DNA of 64,000 nt from Sulfitobacter sp. CW3 (GCF_019392245.1 NZ_JAHXRL010000005.1:237042-301041), one strand, 5' to 3'; positions 43,553 to 53,308 are shown, numbered from the stretch's first letter. The notes: generated from the sequence alone by a model not told the origin. Made by a program: numbers and translations.

Positions 43553-44268
43553 ATCTCGCCGCCCGACACCGACAACGCGTGGCCATTCACCATCGACGCG
43601 CCGGGCGAGGCAAGGAATGCCACGGCCGCCACGACTTCGTCTGTGGTGATCATGCGCCGCATCGGGTTGCCGCCCAACACCATCTTTTCCGCCTTTTCGC
43701 GGGGGATATCAAAGCGGGTCATGACGTTGGTCACCGCCGCCTGCCCCATATCAGTATCCACGAAACCCGGGCAGACCGCGTTGCAGGTGATGTCGTCACG
43801 GGCGACCTCCTTGGCCAGTGCACGCACCAGCCCGATCACCCCGTGCTTTGCCGCCACATAAGCGGAGATATTGGGCCCGCCCTGCAAACCAGCGGTCGAG
43901 GCGATGGCAATCAGCCGCCCCCCTGCCTGCATCCCCGCCAATGCGGCGCGGAAGGTCAGGAATGTGCCGGTCAGGTTCACGTCCAGTGTCGATTTCCAGT
44001 CGGCAAGCGTCATATCGCGCAGCTTGGCGGATTTGCCGGCACCTGCGTTGGCAATTACGATATCGAACGGCGCGTCGAACAGCGCCTGAACCGATGTCTC
44101 GTCGGTCACATCCAAGGTGCGGCAGGTCATGCCACGGCCGCCGTCGGTTTCCTGCAATGCATCCATCCTGCGGCCCACGATGGTGACATCGGCACCGTCG
44201 TTCGCAAAATGCCGTGCAATCGCGCGCCCTATCCCCGAACCGCCCCCTGTGACAAGTACTCTAATCAT
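43549..44268 (-). CDS. Short-chain dehydrogenase, probable 3-hydroxyacyl-CoA dehydrogenase
   Basis: A classical SDR of 239 residues. The cofactor motif is TGGGSGIGRAIA, followed by NAGAG, the catalytic serine in IAIASTAGLQGG, and YVAAKHG (YxxxK). The last block [22 protein letters not shown] is typical of SDRs acting on CoA or ring substrates. The start MIRVLVTGG at 44268 forms a TGATG overlap with the upstream fusion gene; a longer frame start adds unrelated residues. In context it would oxidise the hydroxyacyl-CoA formed after hydration. Confidence 0.88.
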   Translation of the reverse strand: MIRVLVTGGGSGIGRAIARHFANDGADVTIVGRRMDALQETDGGRGMTCRTLDVTDETSVQALFDAPFDIVIANAGAGKSAKLRDMTLADWKSTLDVNLTGTFLTFRAALAGMQAGGRLIAIASTAGLQGGPNISAYVAAKHGVIGLVRALAKEVARDDITCNAVCPGFVDTDMGQAAVTNVMTRFDIPREKAEKMVLGGNPMRRMITTDEVVAAVAFLASPGASMVNGHALSVSGGEI

Positions 44269-46562
44269 CAAACACGCCCTTCCATTTCTGCGGCGCGGTC
44301 GGCATTTCGCCACGCCTGATCTCGTCCCGCCTCATAGGGTTTTGGCCAGACAGCCTGACGGTCGCCGATTGCGGCCCCCTGATGCAAGGTCCAATAGGGA
44401 TCGGCCAGATGCGCCCGCGCAAGGCAAACCAGATCGGCGCGCCCCGCCATGAGGATCGAATTTACGTGGTCGGCCTCGAATATATTGCCAACTGCCATCG
44501 TCTTGATCCCGCCATCGTTTCGTATCCGGTCCGAGAACGGCGTTTGGAACATGCGGCCGTAGACTGGTTTCGCCTGGGTCGAGGTCTGCCCGGCTGAAAC
44601 GTCGATAATATCCGCCCCTGCCGCGTCAAACATCGCTGCAATTTCAACGGCTTCTTCGGGTGTGACCCCGTCATCGCCCGCCCAATCATTGGCCGAAATA
44701 CGCACCGCCATCGGTTTGGCCGCGGGCCAAGCAGCACGCATGGCTTTGAACACCTCAAGCGGATAACGCATCCGGTTTTCCAAGGACCCGCCATATTCAT
44801 CATCGCGCGTATTCGACAGCGGAGAGATAAACGACGAGATAAGATAGCCATGCGCGGCGTGCAGTTCGATCATATCAAACCCTGCGCGGTCGGCCATTTC
44901 GGCTGCGGCCACGAACTGCGCGGTCACCGCATCCATATCGGCGCGGGTCATTGCCTTTGGCGTCGCGTTTTCATCCGACCACGGGATCGCCGAGGCTGAC
45001 AGCAACGGCCAGTTGCCAGACGGCAATGGCGCGTCCATCGTTTCCCATCCAACTTGCGTCGACCCTTTGCGGCCCGCATGGCCGATCTGGCAGCAGATTT
45101 TCGCGTCTGTTTCCGCATGGACGAAATCGGTCAACCGCTTCCACGCGGCCTCGTGTTCTGGGGCATACAGCCCCGGACAGCCTGGCGTGATCCGCCCGTC
45201 GGCAGATACGCAGGTCATTTCGGTATAGACCAGCCCCGCCCCGCCCTTGGCACGTTCGCCATAATGGATCAGATGCCAGTCGGTCGGCGTGCCATCAACG
45301 GCTTTGTATTGCGCCATGGGCGACACGACGATGCGGTTTTCCAGCGTCATATCACGCAGATGGAACGGCGCGAACATCGGCGCACGGGCGGGCAGATTGG
45401 TGCCAGCGCCCGCTTGGTCCATGAACCACGCCTCGGCCCCGCCGAGCCATTGCGGATCACGTTCGCGCAGGTTTTCATGGCTGATGCGTTGGCTGCGGGT
45501 CAGCATCGAATAGTTCAACTGCACCGGATCAAGATCAAGGTAGCGTTCGACATCCTCGAACCACTCGACCGAATTGCGCGCAGCCGATTGCAGGCGCAAA
45601 ACCTCTAGCCGGCGCGCATCTTCGTATTTCGCGAACGCGGATTTCAGATCGGCATCATCCGTCACATGCTTGGCCAGCGAAATCGCGGATTCCAGCGCCA
45701 GCTTGGTGCCCGACCCGATTGAAAAATGCGCGGTGGCCGAGGCATCACCCAGCAGAACAACGTTCTCATGGCTCCATTTCTCGCAGAGGACACGGGGGAA
45801 TTTGATCCAGGCAGACCCACGGATATGACCCGCGTTGGTCATCAACTTGTGACCGCCCAGATGGTCCTTGAAAATCTCCTCGCACACCGCGATCGATTCT
45901 TGCTGGCTCATCTCACCAAAGCCAAAGGCATCATAGGTTTTTTGCGAACATTCCACGATGAAGGTCGCCGTATCAGGGTCAAATTGATAGGCGTGCACCC
46001 ACACCCAGCCCTTGTCGGTTTTTTCAAAGATAAAGGTAAAGGCATCGTCGAATTTCTGGTGCGTGCCCATCCAGACAAACGGGCAGCGGCGCACATCAAT
46101 GTCGGGCTTGAAAGTATCCTGAAACTCGAGCCTCGTTTTCGAATTCAACCCGTCGCAGGCCACCACCAGATCATAGTCGTCCATATAGGCCGACGCCGAT
46201 TTCACCTCGGTTTCGAACTGTAAATTGACGCCAAGGGCACGTGCGCGGTCCTGCAAAATCAGCAACAGCTTTTTACGCCCGATCCCGCAAAACCCATGCC
46301 CCGAAGACGTGATCACCTGCCCCTTGTGGTGCAGCGCGATATCATCCCAATAGGCGAAATGGCTGCGGATCTCAGCCGCGCTGACGGGATCATTTTGTTC
46401 AAGATTATCAAGAGTTTCGTCGGACAGAACCACGCCCCAACCAAAGGTATCGTCAGGCTTGTTACGTTCAAGAACGGTCACATCGGCGTCGGGCTGGCGC
46501 AGTTTCAGAGAGATGGCAAAATATAGCCCCGCAGGCCCACCACCCAAACATATTGCCCGCAT
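44268..46562 (-). CDS. Fused FAD monooxygenase/OYE reductase, 2-aminobenzoyl-CoA monooxygenase/reductase type
   Basis: A 764-residue bifunctional protein. Residues 1 to about 370 form a p-hydroxybenzoate-hydroxylase-like monooxygenase: [17 protein letters not shown] dinucleotide fold, [11 protein letters not shown] (DG motif) and [24 protein letters not shown]. From about 385 on is an Old Yellow Enzyme domain: [73 protein letters not shown]. This fusion is known from 2-aminobenzoyl-CoA monooxygenase/reductase of Azoarcus evansii and from salicylyl-CoA 5-hydroxylases. It hydroxylates and then reduces the aromatic CoA ester. The start at 46562 (MRAICLGGG) has GGGGAA upstream; two ATGs shortly before are less likely. 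It heads the operon. Confidence 0.92.
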   Translation of the reverse strand: MRAICLGGGPAGLYFAISLKLRQPDADVTVLERNKPDDTFGWGVVLSDETLDNLEQNDPVSAAEIRSHFAYWDDIALHHKGQVITSSGHGFCGIGRKKLLLILQDRARALGVNLQFETEVKSASAYMDDYDLVVACDGLNSKTRLEFQDTFKPDIDVRRCPFVWMGTHQKFDDAFTFIFEKTDKGWVWVHAYQFDPDTATFIVECSQKTYDAFGFGEMSQQESIAVCEEIFKDHLGGHKLMTNAGHIRGSAWIKFPRVLCEKWSHENVVLLGDASATAHFSIGSGTKLALESAISLAKHVTDDADLKSAFAKYEDARRLEVLRLQSAARNSVEWFEDVERYLDLDPVQLNYSMLTRSQRISHENLRERDPQWLGGAEAWFMDQAGAGTNLPARAPMFAPFHLRDMTLENRIVVSPMAQYKAVDGTPTDWHLIHYGERAKGGAGLVYTEMTCVSADGRITPGCPGLYAPEHEAAWKRLTDFVHAETDAKICCQIGHAGRKGSTQVGWETMDAPLPSGNWPLLSASAIPWSDENATPKAMTRADMDAVTAQFVAAAEMADRAGFDMIELHAAHGYLISSFISPLSNTRDDEYGGSLENRMRYPLEVFKAMRAAWPAAKPMAVRISANDWAGDDGVTPEEAVEIAAMFDAAGADIIDVSAGQTSTQAKPVYGRMFQTPFSDRIRNDGGIKTMAVGNIFEADHVNSILMAGRADLVCLARAHLADPYWTLHQGAAIGDRQAVWPKPYEAGRDQAWRNADRAAEMEGRV

Positions 46563-47065
46563 AACGCCATTCCCCATTCTGCCGATAACCATGACGGTAG
46601 AGTGAGTCGTTTATTATTTCAAGTATAGATATTTTAATCTTAAAGTATCAGCATGACGCGGGGGTTTGTTGCATGGCAACGCTACGCACGTCTGAGAGTT
46701 TTAGGCAGTCGGAATTGAAACCGGGCGGACGTTAATCAGCACAAACCCTGCCTTCGTGTCCGGCGCAATTGAAGGTCGATTTGAACCCAGATCGACACCC
46801 CTGCTTGACGACGAGGTTCAAACATATGACCGGATTACGAAAATTGCCAATTCACCATAGTGAAGGCCGGAACAGTGACTGGCGCAATCACGGATCGCTC
46901 AGCGCTCTGACGGGAAAGCCCAGCAGCCCTTAGAGAATACACAATCCGCCCGACGCTACCACAGCTACCATATCGACATTCAAGGTCCTTTTCCGATGTT
47001 GAGCAGACCTTGGGTGCGACGCAGCGCCATAAGGCGCATTCTCACCCGTTGACTCCGTCCACTTT
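46563..47065. other. Long gene-free gap upstream of the anthranilate cluster
   Basis: About 500 bases with no convincing gene. Near the cluster start (46605-46650) the DNA is A+T-rich and on the minus strand has the direct repeat ATACTTTAA and ATACTTGAA, about 24 bp apart, a possible promoter/operator zone. The rest (46660-47045) has normal G+C but broken frames on both strands. It could be a decayed gene or an undetected RNA. Confidence 0.45.
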
Positions 47066-47087
47066 ATAGGTAGACCAGTCTACCTAT
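47066..47087. promoter_or_regulatory. Palindromic TetR-type operator
   Basis: ATAGGTAGAC-CA-GTCTACCTAT, two perfect 10-base arms around 2 bases, lies 16 bases before the TetR-family start. Perfect symmetry and position make an autoregulatory operator very likely. Confidence 0.85.
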
Positions 47088-47103
47088 TCATAGCGAGTTC
47101 AGA

Positions 47104-47694
47104 ATGCCCCCACAGACCAAACGACAAGTTGAAAGCGCACGGGATCGGTTGCTAAAGGCAGCAGCGGTATTGTTCTACAACGATGGCATTGCCGCCACCG
47201 GGATCGACGCGATCACCGCGCGCGCGGGCGTCGCAAAGCAAAGCCTTTACAATAACTTCGCCTCTAAATCCGATCTGGTGGCCGCATATATCGACCAGCG
47301 TCATGATGAATGGCTGGGACTTTATGCAGCCCGCGAGGCGACGGTTCACCTCCCCAAAGACAAAATTCTCGCTGTTTTTGACGCCTATGACGACCACGCC
47401 ACATTTGCCTATGAACGCGGCTTTCGCGGTTGCGGGCTGCTGAATGCGGCAGCCGAGCTGGACGCAGACGACCCGGGGCGCAAAGCGGTGCGTCGCCACA
47501 AAGAGCAAGTCGAGGCGATATTGCAAAGACAGCTCACACTGCTTCTGCCCAATCGCACGGACCGCGTGGAAACGCTGGCGGCACATCTGGCATTTCTGCT
47601 TGAGGGGGCAATGACCCGCGCGGGGCTTGAGGGCGATGCAAGCCGTCTGCGCAGCGCCCGTGACATGGCCCAAGATATGTTGGTGCATCTATGA
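47104..47694 (+). CDS. TetR-family transcriptional regulator
   Basis: A 196-residue repressor. The HTH lies at about 11-57 (ARDRLLKAAAVLFYNDGIAATGIDAITARAGVAKQSLYNNFASKSDLVAAYI). The ligand-binding part is all helical and includes FRGCGLLNAAAELDADDPGRKAV, a block common to the TetR group that controls small-molecule exporters. It is preceded by a perfect palindrome and overlaps the EamA gene by 4 bases, so both should respond to the same compound. Confidence 0.92.
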   Translation: MPPQTKRQVESARDRLLKAAAVLFYNDGIAATGIDAITARAGVAKQSLYNNFASKSDLVAAYIDQRHDEWLGLYAAREATVHLPKDKILAVFDAYDDHATFAYERGFRGCGLLNAAAELDADDPGRKAVRRHKEQVEAILQRQLTLLLPNRTDRVETLAAHLAFLLEGAMTRAGLEGDASRLRSARDMAQDMLVHL

Positions 47695-48614
47695 CCCCTC
47701 CGTCGTCCAGCCCCCAGACCGACCAAGCCATCGGTGCCATCTTCTGCCTCTTCGCGGCCATCGCCTGGGGCACAACCGGGACAGCCGCCACATTCGCCCC
47801 TGGGGTCAGCCCGCTGGCGATCGGTGCCGCCGCCATGGGGATAGGCGGCGCGCTTCAGGCAGTAATCGCGCACAAAGGCATCTTGGCCAATCGGGCAGCG
47901 CTAAAGCGCGAGTGGCCGGCGTTGCTGGTGGGGGCCGTCTCTGTGGCGATCTACCCGCTGGCTTTCTATGCCTCCATGCGTCTTGCTGGCGTGACCGTAG
48001 GCACCGTTATCTCAATCGGGTCTGCGCCGCTGATCTCGGCGCTGATCGAATACTGGCTTGATGGTCGTCGCCTGACTGCCCGTTGGGCAATCGGTGCCGC
48101 GATCGGGTTAAGCGGCATCGCACTGTTAAGCCTGTCGGAGGGCGACCATGGCACAACGGCAAGCAATGTGCCGCTCGGCGCGCTACTGGGCCTGCTGGCC
48201 GGCGGCACCTACGCGCTTTATTCGTGGACGGCCCAGCGGATGATGCGCAGGGACCTCCCTCCGCGCGTTGCGATGGGCGCGACCTTCGGGCTTGGGGGGC
48301 TGTTGCTTATGCCCGTCCTGCTGGTGACTGGCGCGTCTTTTCTGGATAGCGCGGGAAATCTGGCGGTTGGGGCCTACATGGCATTGGTGCCAATGTTTCT
48401 GGGCTATCTCGCCTTCGGCGCTGGTCTGGCCCGCGTGCCCGCCAGCATGGCCACAACCATCACCCTGTTCGAACCCGTGGTGGCCGCCGTTCTGGCCGTT
48501 TACGTGGTCGGTGAATCATTACCTGTACTTGGATGGCTGGGGGTGGCCCTGATCGTCGCCTGCCTGCTGTGGACGACATTCCCTTGGCCCCGCAGGCGTT
48601 CCGTGGCGGTGTAA
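47691..48614 (+). CDS. EamA/DMT-family transporter
   Basis: A drug/metabolite exporter-type membrane protein of 307 residues, about ten hydrophobic helices arranged as two EamA repeats. The first ends with GVTVGTVISIGSAPLISALIEYWLDGRRLT and the second with PASMATTITLFEPVVAAVLAVYVVGESLPVLGWLGVALI, both hallmark segments. Its start forms ATGA with the TetR stop. The substrate is unknown; amino acids, metabolites or drugs are typical. Confidence 0.9.
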   Translation: MTPPSSSPQTDQAIGAIFCLFAAIAWGTTGTAATFAPGVSPLAIGAAAMGIGGALQAVIAHKGILANRAALKREWPALLVGAVSVAIYPLAFYASMRLAGVTVGTVISIGSAPLISALIEYWLDGRRLTARWAIGAAIGLSGIALLSLSEGDHGTTASNVPLGALLGLLAGGTYALYSWTAQRMMRRDLPPRVAMGATFGLGGLLLMPVLLVTGASFLDSAGNLAVGAYMALVPMFLGYLAFGAGLARVPASMATTITLFEPVVAAVLAVYVVGESLPVLGWLGVALIVACLLWTTFPWPRRRSVAV

Positions 48615-48755
48615 CGCGTTCAAGCAAGACATCTGCGGGGGCCTTATTGGAATTGAAGTGCTCAAAAGGACCTACGACCACGCCCACTATGTGTCGCCAA
48701 ACGGGACATAACAGGAAATGAAACCCTACACGTTAACGCGTTACTGGAAGATTAG

Positions 48756-48831
48756 TGGTGCCCCCACACGGACTCGAACCGCGGACCTATTGATTACAAA
48801 TCAATTGCTCTACCAGCTGAGCTATAGGGGC
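48756..48831 (-). tRNA. tRNA-Thr (anticodon TGT)
   Basis: On the minus strand the 76-base cloverleaf has acceptor arms GCCCCTA/TGGGGGC, D-arm GCTC-AGCTGGTA-GAGC, anticodon stem ATTGA/TCAAT with loop TTTGTAA (anticodon TGT, reading ACA), T-arm with TTCGAGT, discriminator A and an encoded CCA. No other RNA gene adjoins it. Confidence 0.95.
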
Positions 48832-48960
48832 ACTGGGCGTTCGTTTAGAAGATTGCTCGGGGGGGCGCAAGAGGGGAAATGGCAGATATTTTGCAGTTTT
48901 ACAGATCGGGCAAGAACGGCTATTGCCTTGGTCACACGATAGAAGTTGAGCTGGATATCC

Positions 48961-49836
48961 ATGCAGTTGGTTTTACACGCAGGTGCCCATTACACCGAAG
49001 AAGAACGTTTACTGAAAAGCCTGCTGGCTAACACCGAACGCTTGGCCAAAGCTGGCACAGTTGTACCGGGGCCCAGCACCTATCGTGGGCTGTTTCGCGA
49101 TACGTTGAATGCAATGTATAAATCCTCGGTGGCTGATGGCGCGCGGGAGGTGTTGCTGGATGCAATTTTGGATGATGCCGACGCAAAACGCGTGATTTTG
49201 TCCGATCCGAATTTTTTCCGCACCCCTGCCACGGCTGTTGTCGAGGGGATGCTTTATCCTGCGGCACCGGTGCGCATGATGCGTATTGTCCAGTTGTTTC
49301 CGGACGATCAGATCGAGCTGTTCTTGGGGATACGTAATCCTGCGACCTTGTTGCCAATTTTGCATGGGGTGTCGGCGGATAATTCCGATCCGCATTTCTG
49401 GGGGAACAAGGATCAGGCCGATGTGTGCTGGTCCGAGACATTGGAACTGTTGCACGATTCAGCGCCCGAGATTGCGGTAACCGTTTGGTGTAACGAGGAC
49501 GCGCCGCTGATCTGGGGAACAATCATGCGCGAGATCGCGGGATTGCCCAAGAACACGAAGTTGAATAACGAGTTTGATCTGCTTGAGACGATCATGTCGG
49601 TAGAAGGCATGAAACGCTTTCGATCCTATATGGCAGCCCATCCCGAGATTTCAGGATCTCAGGAACAGAAGGTGATTGCGGCATTCTTGGGTAAGTTTGC
49701 CATGGAAGACGCGATCGAGGAAGAAGTGGACATGCCGGGTTGGACGGAAGATCTGGTCGAAGAAATGACCGAAAACTACGATCAGGATGTGCTGCGTATC
49801 CAGCAAATCCCCAACGTCCGGATGATCATGCCCTAG
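48961..49836 (+). CDS. Sulfotransferase-like protein with a degenerate P-loop
   Basis: The function is not recognised. The 291-residue protein begins MQLVLHAGAHYTEEERLLKSLLANTERLAKAG. This parallels the start of PAPS-dependent sulfotransferase-like proteins (pattern LHIGTHKTGTT..QRFL..N...L...G), but the phosphate-binding GTHKTGTT is changed to GAHYTEEE, so PAPS binding as in the family is unlikely. Later ELFLGIRNPATLLPIL resembles the 3'-phosphate-binding segment (R-N-P). The ATG at 48961 is preferred to an upstream TTG. It stands alone between a tRNA gene and a DUF4331 gene. Confidence 0.6.
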   Translation: MQLVLHAGAHYTEEERLLKSLLANTERLAKAGTVVPGPSTYRGLFRDTLNAMYKSSVADGAREVLLDAILDDADAKRVILSDPNFFRTPATAVVEGMLYPAAPVRMMRIVQLFPDDQIELFLGIRNPATLLPILHGVSADNSDPHFWGNKDQADVCWSETLELLHDSAPEIAVTVWCNEDAPLIWGTIMREIAGLPKNTKLNNEFDLLETIMSVEGMKRFRSYMAAHPEISGSQEQKVIAAFLGKFAMEDAIEEEVDMPGWTEDLVEEMTENYDQDVLRIQQIPNVRMIMP

Positions 49837-50085
49837 CGGCGTTACTTTGCCTGTCATTATTGGGCCTGCTATTATTGCCGCAGTCACTATTGCTCCAGTC
49901 ACTCACTCAGCCCGACGCGCCTAACATGCCTAGGCCCGTCGCCCTGTGTATGTTCTACCGAGCCTTTTTCGACTGCAGGTCGGCCATCCATCCCTGATGA
50001 CGGCAACGCCGCTATAGGCAGCTTGGTGAATACTTGTTAGGCTTTGGTCACATTAATAATGACCATTGAAAAAACAGGTAGGCCC

Positions 50086-51297
50086 ATGAAGTTTAACCAT
50101 TTTCCCATCAGTCGAATTATCTTGTCGTCGGCCCTTGCAGCAACATGCGGGGTGGCACAGGCGTCGGATCATCGCGATTCACCCTATACGCAGCAACATC
50201 CTAGGGCCGATATTGGTGATGTTTTCCTGTTTCAAGGAACGCAGACCGGGGGGCTTGCCATGGCGATGACATTGAACCCGTTGTCGGGCTCCGGTGCCCC
50301 GGGCACCCTGCCCTCTGACAAAATCACCCTGTCGCCCGAGCTGGTTTATATCTTTAACTTTGACACTGACGACGACGCCAAGGCCGACATCGCCTATAAA
50401 ATCAAGGCGGGCAAAGCCACGGATGGCCAGCAACAGCCTGTTGAGCTGCGCAAAGCCATCGGTGCCGAGGCACGCGATAACAAGTGGACAGGGATCGTGC
50501 ATGGCCAAGGTGAGTCGACCGCTCTGAACCACGAGTTGAAGGTCGTGCACGGCAAGATGGACGAGCTGTTGTTCGTGGGGCCGCGCCGCGATCCGTTTTT
50601 CTTTGATTTCCTGACTGTTGACGCCCCCGTGGCGCTGGCCATCAAAGAGGCGCTGGCGGGTGGTGACCACCTGCCCGCTGCTGGTTCGTCGGAACTGGCG
50701 TTCGGCCGGACCGACATGACATTGGTCGTGCTAGAGGTGCCTGAAATGGGCAAAGACCCTGTCAATTTCTGGGTCACGGTCGCGGACGGTTCTGGGAAAA
50801 CCGTTGACAGGATGGGCCGCGCGGGCATTCAGGGCATCTATCTGGTCGATGCGCCAAGCGGGTATAATCCGGAATACTACACCCCGCGAAATGCCGCGAA
50901 ATACCCCACCGTTGGTGATCTGAACGACGCCTACAACGCGTCAGCACCTGATCAGGACCGCCCCAATTATTCAGAGCAATTCACCTATCGTTTTGAACAA
51001 CTGGAGGTCAGCCAAGACAAACTGTCCGAAAAGGTCGCGTTTTATCTGCCCGATATGATCCATTGGGACCCACAAGCCGAGCCGGGCTATCCCAACGGGC
51101 GTAACCTGCGTGAAGATGCGATTTTCTGGACGCTATATGATCTTAACCCCTTCATGCAGCCAGCCGAGGGCGTCGAATTACCCCATATCGGCACCCAACG
51201 GATGAGCGACCGTTTTCCCTATGTCGCGCCATCCATCAACCAGGAATTCAAGCCGGGCAGCCAACTGGAACCCGTTCACCCGATCTTTATGGAATAA
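50086..51297 (+). CDS. DUF4331 exported protein
   Basis: A 403-residue secreted protein with a Sec signal (MKFNHFPISRIILSSALAATCGVAQA, cleaved before SDHRDSP). The DUF4331 hallmarks are the mature start SDHRDSPYTQQHPRADIGDVFLFQG, VYIFNFDTDDDAKADIAYKI and FVGPRRDPFFFDFL. The function of the family is unknown. ATG at 50086 is chosen because the signal peptide begins there; two earlier in-frame ATGs lengthen it without gain. The 3' end overlaps the convergent cyclase gene by 11 bases. Confidence 0.9.
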   Translation: MKFNHFPISRIILSSALAATCGVAQASDHRDSPYTQQHPRADIGDVFLFQGTQTGGLAMAMTLNPLSGSGAPGTLPSDKITLSPELVYIFNFDTDDDAKADIAYKIKAGKATDGQQQPVELRKAIGAEARDNKWTGIVHGQGESTALNHELKVVHGKMDELLFVGPRRDPFFFDFLTVDAPVALAIKEALAGGDHLPAAGSSELAFGRTDMTLVVLEVPEMGKDPVNFWVTVADGSGKTVDRMGRAGIQGIYLVDAPSGYNPEYYTPRNAAKYPTVGDLNDAYNASAPDQDRPNYSEQFTYRFEQLEVSQDKLSEKVAFYLPDMIHWDPQAEPGYPNGRNLREDAIFWTLYDLNPFMQPAEGVELPHIGTQRMSDRFPYVAPSINQEFKPGSQLEPVHPIFME

Positions 51298-52138
51298 GCA
51301 ACCGATAAACTTGCAAGGTGCCTTTGCCCTTTGCCTCGATATCGCCGCGCTGCACGACCCTTTCGCGGGGTTTGACGAGCGCGGCGGTATCCGCCGACAA
51401 CAGCACGGTATTTTCATCGCAGGCGCTGACCATACGTGCGGCCGTATTCACCGTATCGCCCCAGATATCAAAGCTCAGCGTTTTGGTCCCCACGACGCCG
51501 CTTGAAATCGGGCCTGTATGAATGCCAATACGCAGGCCCCAACCGGCGACCTCGTCTTGGGCGGTGCGATCAAGGTTATGTTGAACATACGCCATAATCT
51601 CGGCCGCGGCGGCACAGGTGGCGGCAACGTGGTCTTGCTGGCATGACCCGTTCAAATCACCGGCCACCGTCATATAGGCGTCACCGATTGTCTTAACCTT
51701 TTCAACGCCATGCCTGGCCACGATGTCGTCGAACGCCCCGTAATAGCGGTCCAGCATCCGCACGAGTGCCGTCGGGTTCATTTCTCCAGTACTATTGGTG
51801 AAATCAACAAAATCCGTGAACATCACCGTGGCCGAAGAGATATGGCGCGGGCGCACCTTGCCGGTGGCCTTCAACTCTTCGGCGATGGCCTCGGGCATGA
51901 TCGACCGCAGCAATTGTTCTGTCCGGTCTTTTTCGGCCTCAAGCGAGCTGTACAGCTGTTCGATCTGGGATTTCTGGTCTTCGATATCCGCAATCACACG
52001 GCGCTGAAACGCGTGTGACGCATCCATCAAATCCTCAAGCTCGACGCGACGCAAATCGGATTTCTCAAGCCGCTTTTCCATTCGACGCAGCTGCTTTTCG
52101 AGGTCAGAACCTTTCCGGTGTGGTTTCTCCGATGTCAT
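51287..52138 (-). CDS. Class III adenylate cyclase with N-terminal coiled coil
   Basis: A soluble cyclase of 283 residues making cAMP. Residues about 10-80 are a charged coiled coil, continuing into the LLRSIMPEAIAEELKATGKVRPRHI transducer helix common to cyclases under a sensor. The catalytic domain (about 100-280) has every key residue: metal-binding D109 and D153, adenine-selecting K149 and D224, transition-state N231 and R235. It has no sensory domain and lies 9 bases downstream of a FIST gene, so the FIST protein is the probable partner. It overlaps the DUF4331 gene convergently by 11 bases. Confidence 0.92.
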   Translation of the reverse strand: MTSEKPHRKGSDLEKQLRRMEKRLEKSDLRRVELEDLMDASHAFQRRVIADIEDQKSQIEQLYSSLEAEKDRTEQLLRSIMPEAIAEELKATGKVRPRHISSATVMFTDFVDFTNSTGEMNPTALVRMLDRYYGAFDDIVARHGVEKVKTIGDAYMTVAGDLNGSCQQDHVAATCAAAAEIMAYVQHNLDRTAQDEVAGWGLRIGIHTGPISSGVVGTKTLSFDIWGDTVNTAARMVSACDENTVLLSADTAALVKPRERVVQRGDIEAKGKGTLQVYRLLIP

Positions 52139-52147
52139 ATAAGCTGA

Positions 52148-53308
52148 TCAAACCGCAGGCGCGGCCCCCAACAACACCGCAAGAAACGCGTTTGTGTGTT
52201 GCTCTGCTTTGCCTTGATTGCCCGTCGGTCCGATCTCGCCGTAGGTATAGAAACCCGCGGTCGGAAAGGCACCGCCAATGATGGATTCAAAGCTCTCGTA
52301 TTCCTCTTTGGTGCGCGTCCCCAAAGCGGCCCTGCGTCCCGCGCACGAGAAAAACAGCGCAGCGTCCGGTTTTTGCTTGGGAAACCCGCGAAATGCATTC
52401 TCAACAGCGGCCCGTGAGGCGGCGATAATTTCATCGCGCGACGCGGTGGCAAGCTGCACCTCTTTGTCGACTTCGATAGGGTTCACAAAAGTCACCGCGC
52501 CGGTGTCCTCGTGGAATGCCTGCGGCGAGGACAGCAGAAAATCGTCGCGCTCGGAACTATAGACGGCCAAGGGGAAATGCACCGACTGGCCTGCGACATA
52601 ATCCTTGTACAGATTGATCGCCGGATCGCCGTCGATTTCATGGATGGTTGACCCTTGGGCCTTGGTCACCTTGTGCCGGTTACCAAGCGCCACATACCCT
52701 GTCGCAACCCCGCATGAATAAACAAGCGGGCCTGACATGATCAGCACGACCACTGAATCTGACGCAACTTCGCCGTTGCACAGCTGCCTTGTTCCTTGAA
52801 ACCGCATCTGGTCGCCCGACGCGCCGCCCACGACAGGAAAGTCCTCGCCCAAGGCCGCGCGCAGACCGCTCACGACATCGCTGATGTTCGGGCCGATGCC
52901 TTCGGGCATGGCGACGCATAGCGCAGGTTTTTTGTCCGTTTTGGAGGTCGCGTCTGCCACAGCATCTGCCGTTGCCTGTTTCGCGTCGGCCGAAGCGCCG
53001 TGGCCGATGCCAACGGTGAAATCAATTGTGTCGGCCCCGAACAGCGTAATCACGACACTGTCTTCCAAGAACCCGCCGGGCCCCGCGACTTCGCCATCGG
53101 TGGTACAGCCGGCCAACTCAACCCCTGGCATGGCTTTGGCAAAGGCATCGACCAACGCCTGCGCATCCACATCAATCCCGACAAAGGCAAGCGCTGCCTT
53201 GGGGGCCACCCCGTCCATTCCTGCCATCGCAATCTCAAGCGCCTCTTCCACCGCCTCGACTGTATCGCTTTCTTCGCTCGCCCCAGTTGCAATCTTCAAC
53301 ATACCCAT
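52148..53308 (-). CDS. FIST-domain sensory protein
   Basis: A 386-residue FIST protein: FIST_N at about 30-215 (ALAFVGIDVDAQALVDAF, GVELAGCTTDGEVAGPGGFLEDSVVITLFG, FPVVGGASGDQMRFQGTRQLCNG) and FIST_C at about 225-370 (EIDGDPAINLYKDYV, FFSCAGRRAALGTRTKEEYESFESIIGGAFPTAGFYTYGEIGPTG). FIST domains are thought to bind small ligands, perhaps amino acids. It is first in a two-gene operon with the cyclase. A CtrA-like site lies 51 bases upstream. ATG at 53308 is used; another lies two codons later. Confidence 0.92.
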   Translation of the reverse strand: MGMLKIATGASEESDTVEAVEEALEIAMAGMDGVAPKAALAFVGIDVDAQALVDAFAKAMPGVELAGCTTDGEVAGPGGFLEDSVVITLFGADTIDFTVGIGHGASADAKQATADAVADATSKTDKKPALCVAMPEGIGPNISDVVSGLRAALGEDFPVVGGASGDQMRFQGTRQLCNGEVASDSVVVLIMSGPLVYSCGVATGYVALGNRHKVTKAQGSTIHEIDGDPAINLYKDYVAGQSVHFPLAVYSSERDDFLLSSPQAFHEDTGAVTFVNPIEVDKEVQLATASRDEIIAASRAAVENAFRGFPKQKPDAALFFSCAGRRAALGTRTKEEYESFESIIGGAFPTAGFYTYGEIGPTGNQGKAEQHTNAFLAVLLGAAPAV

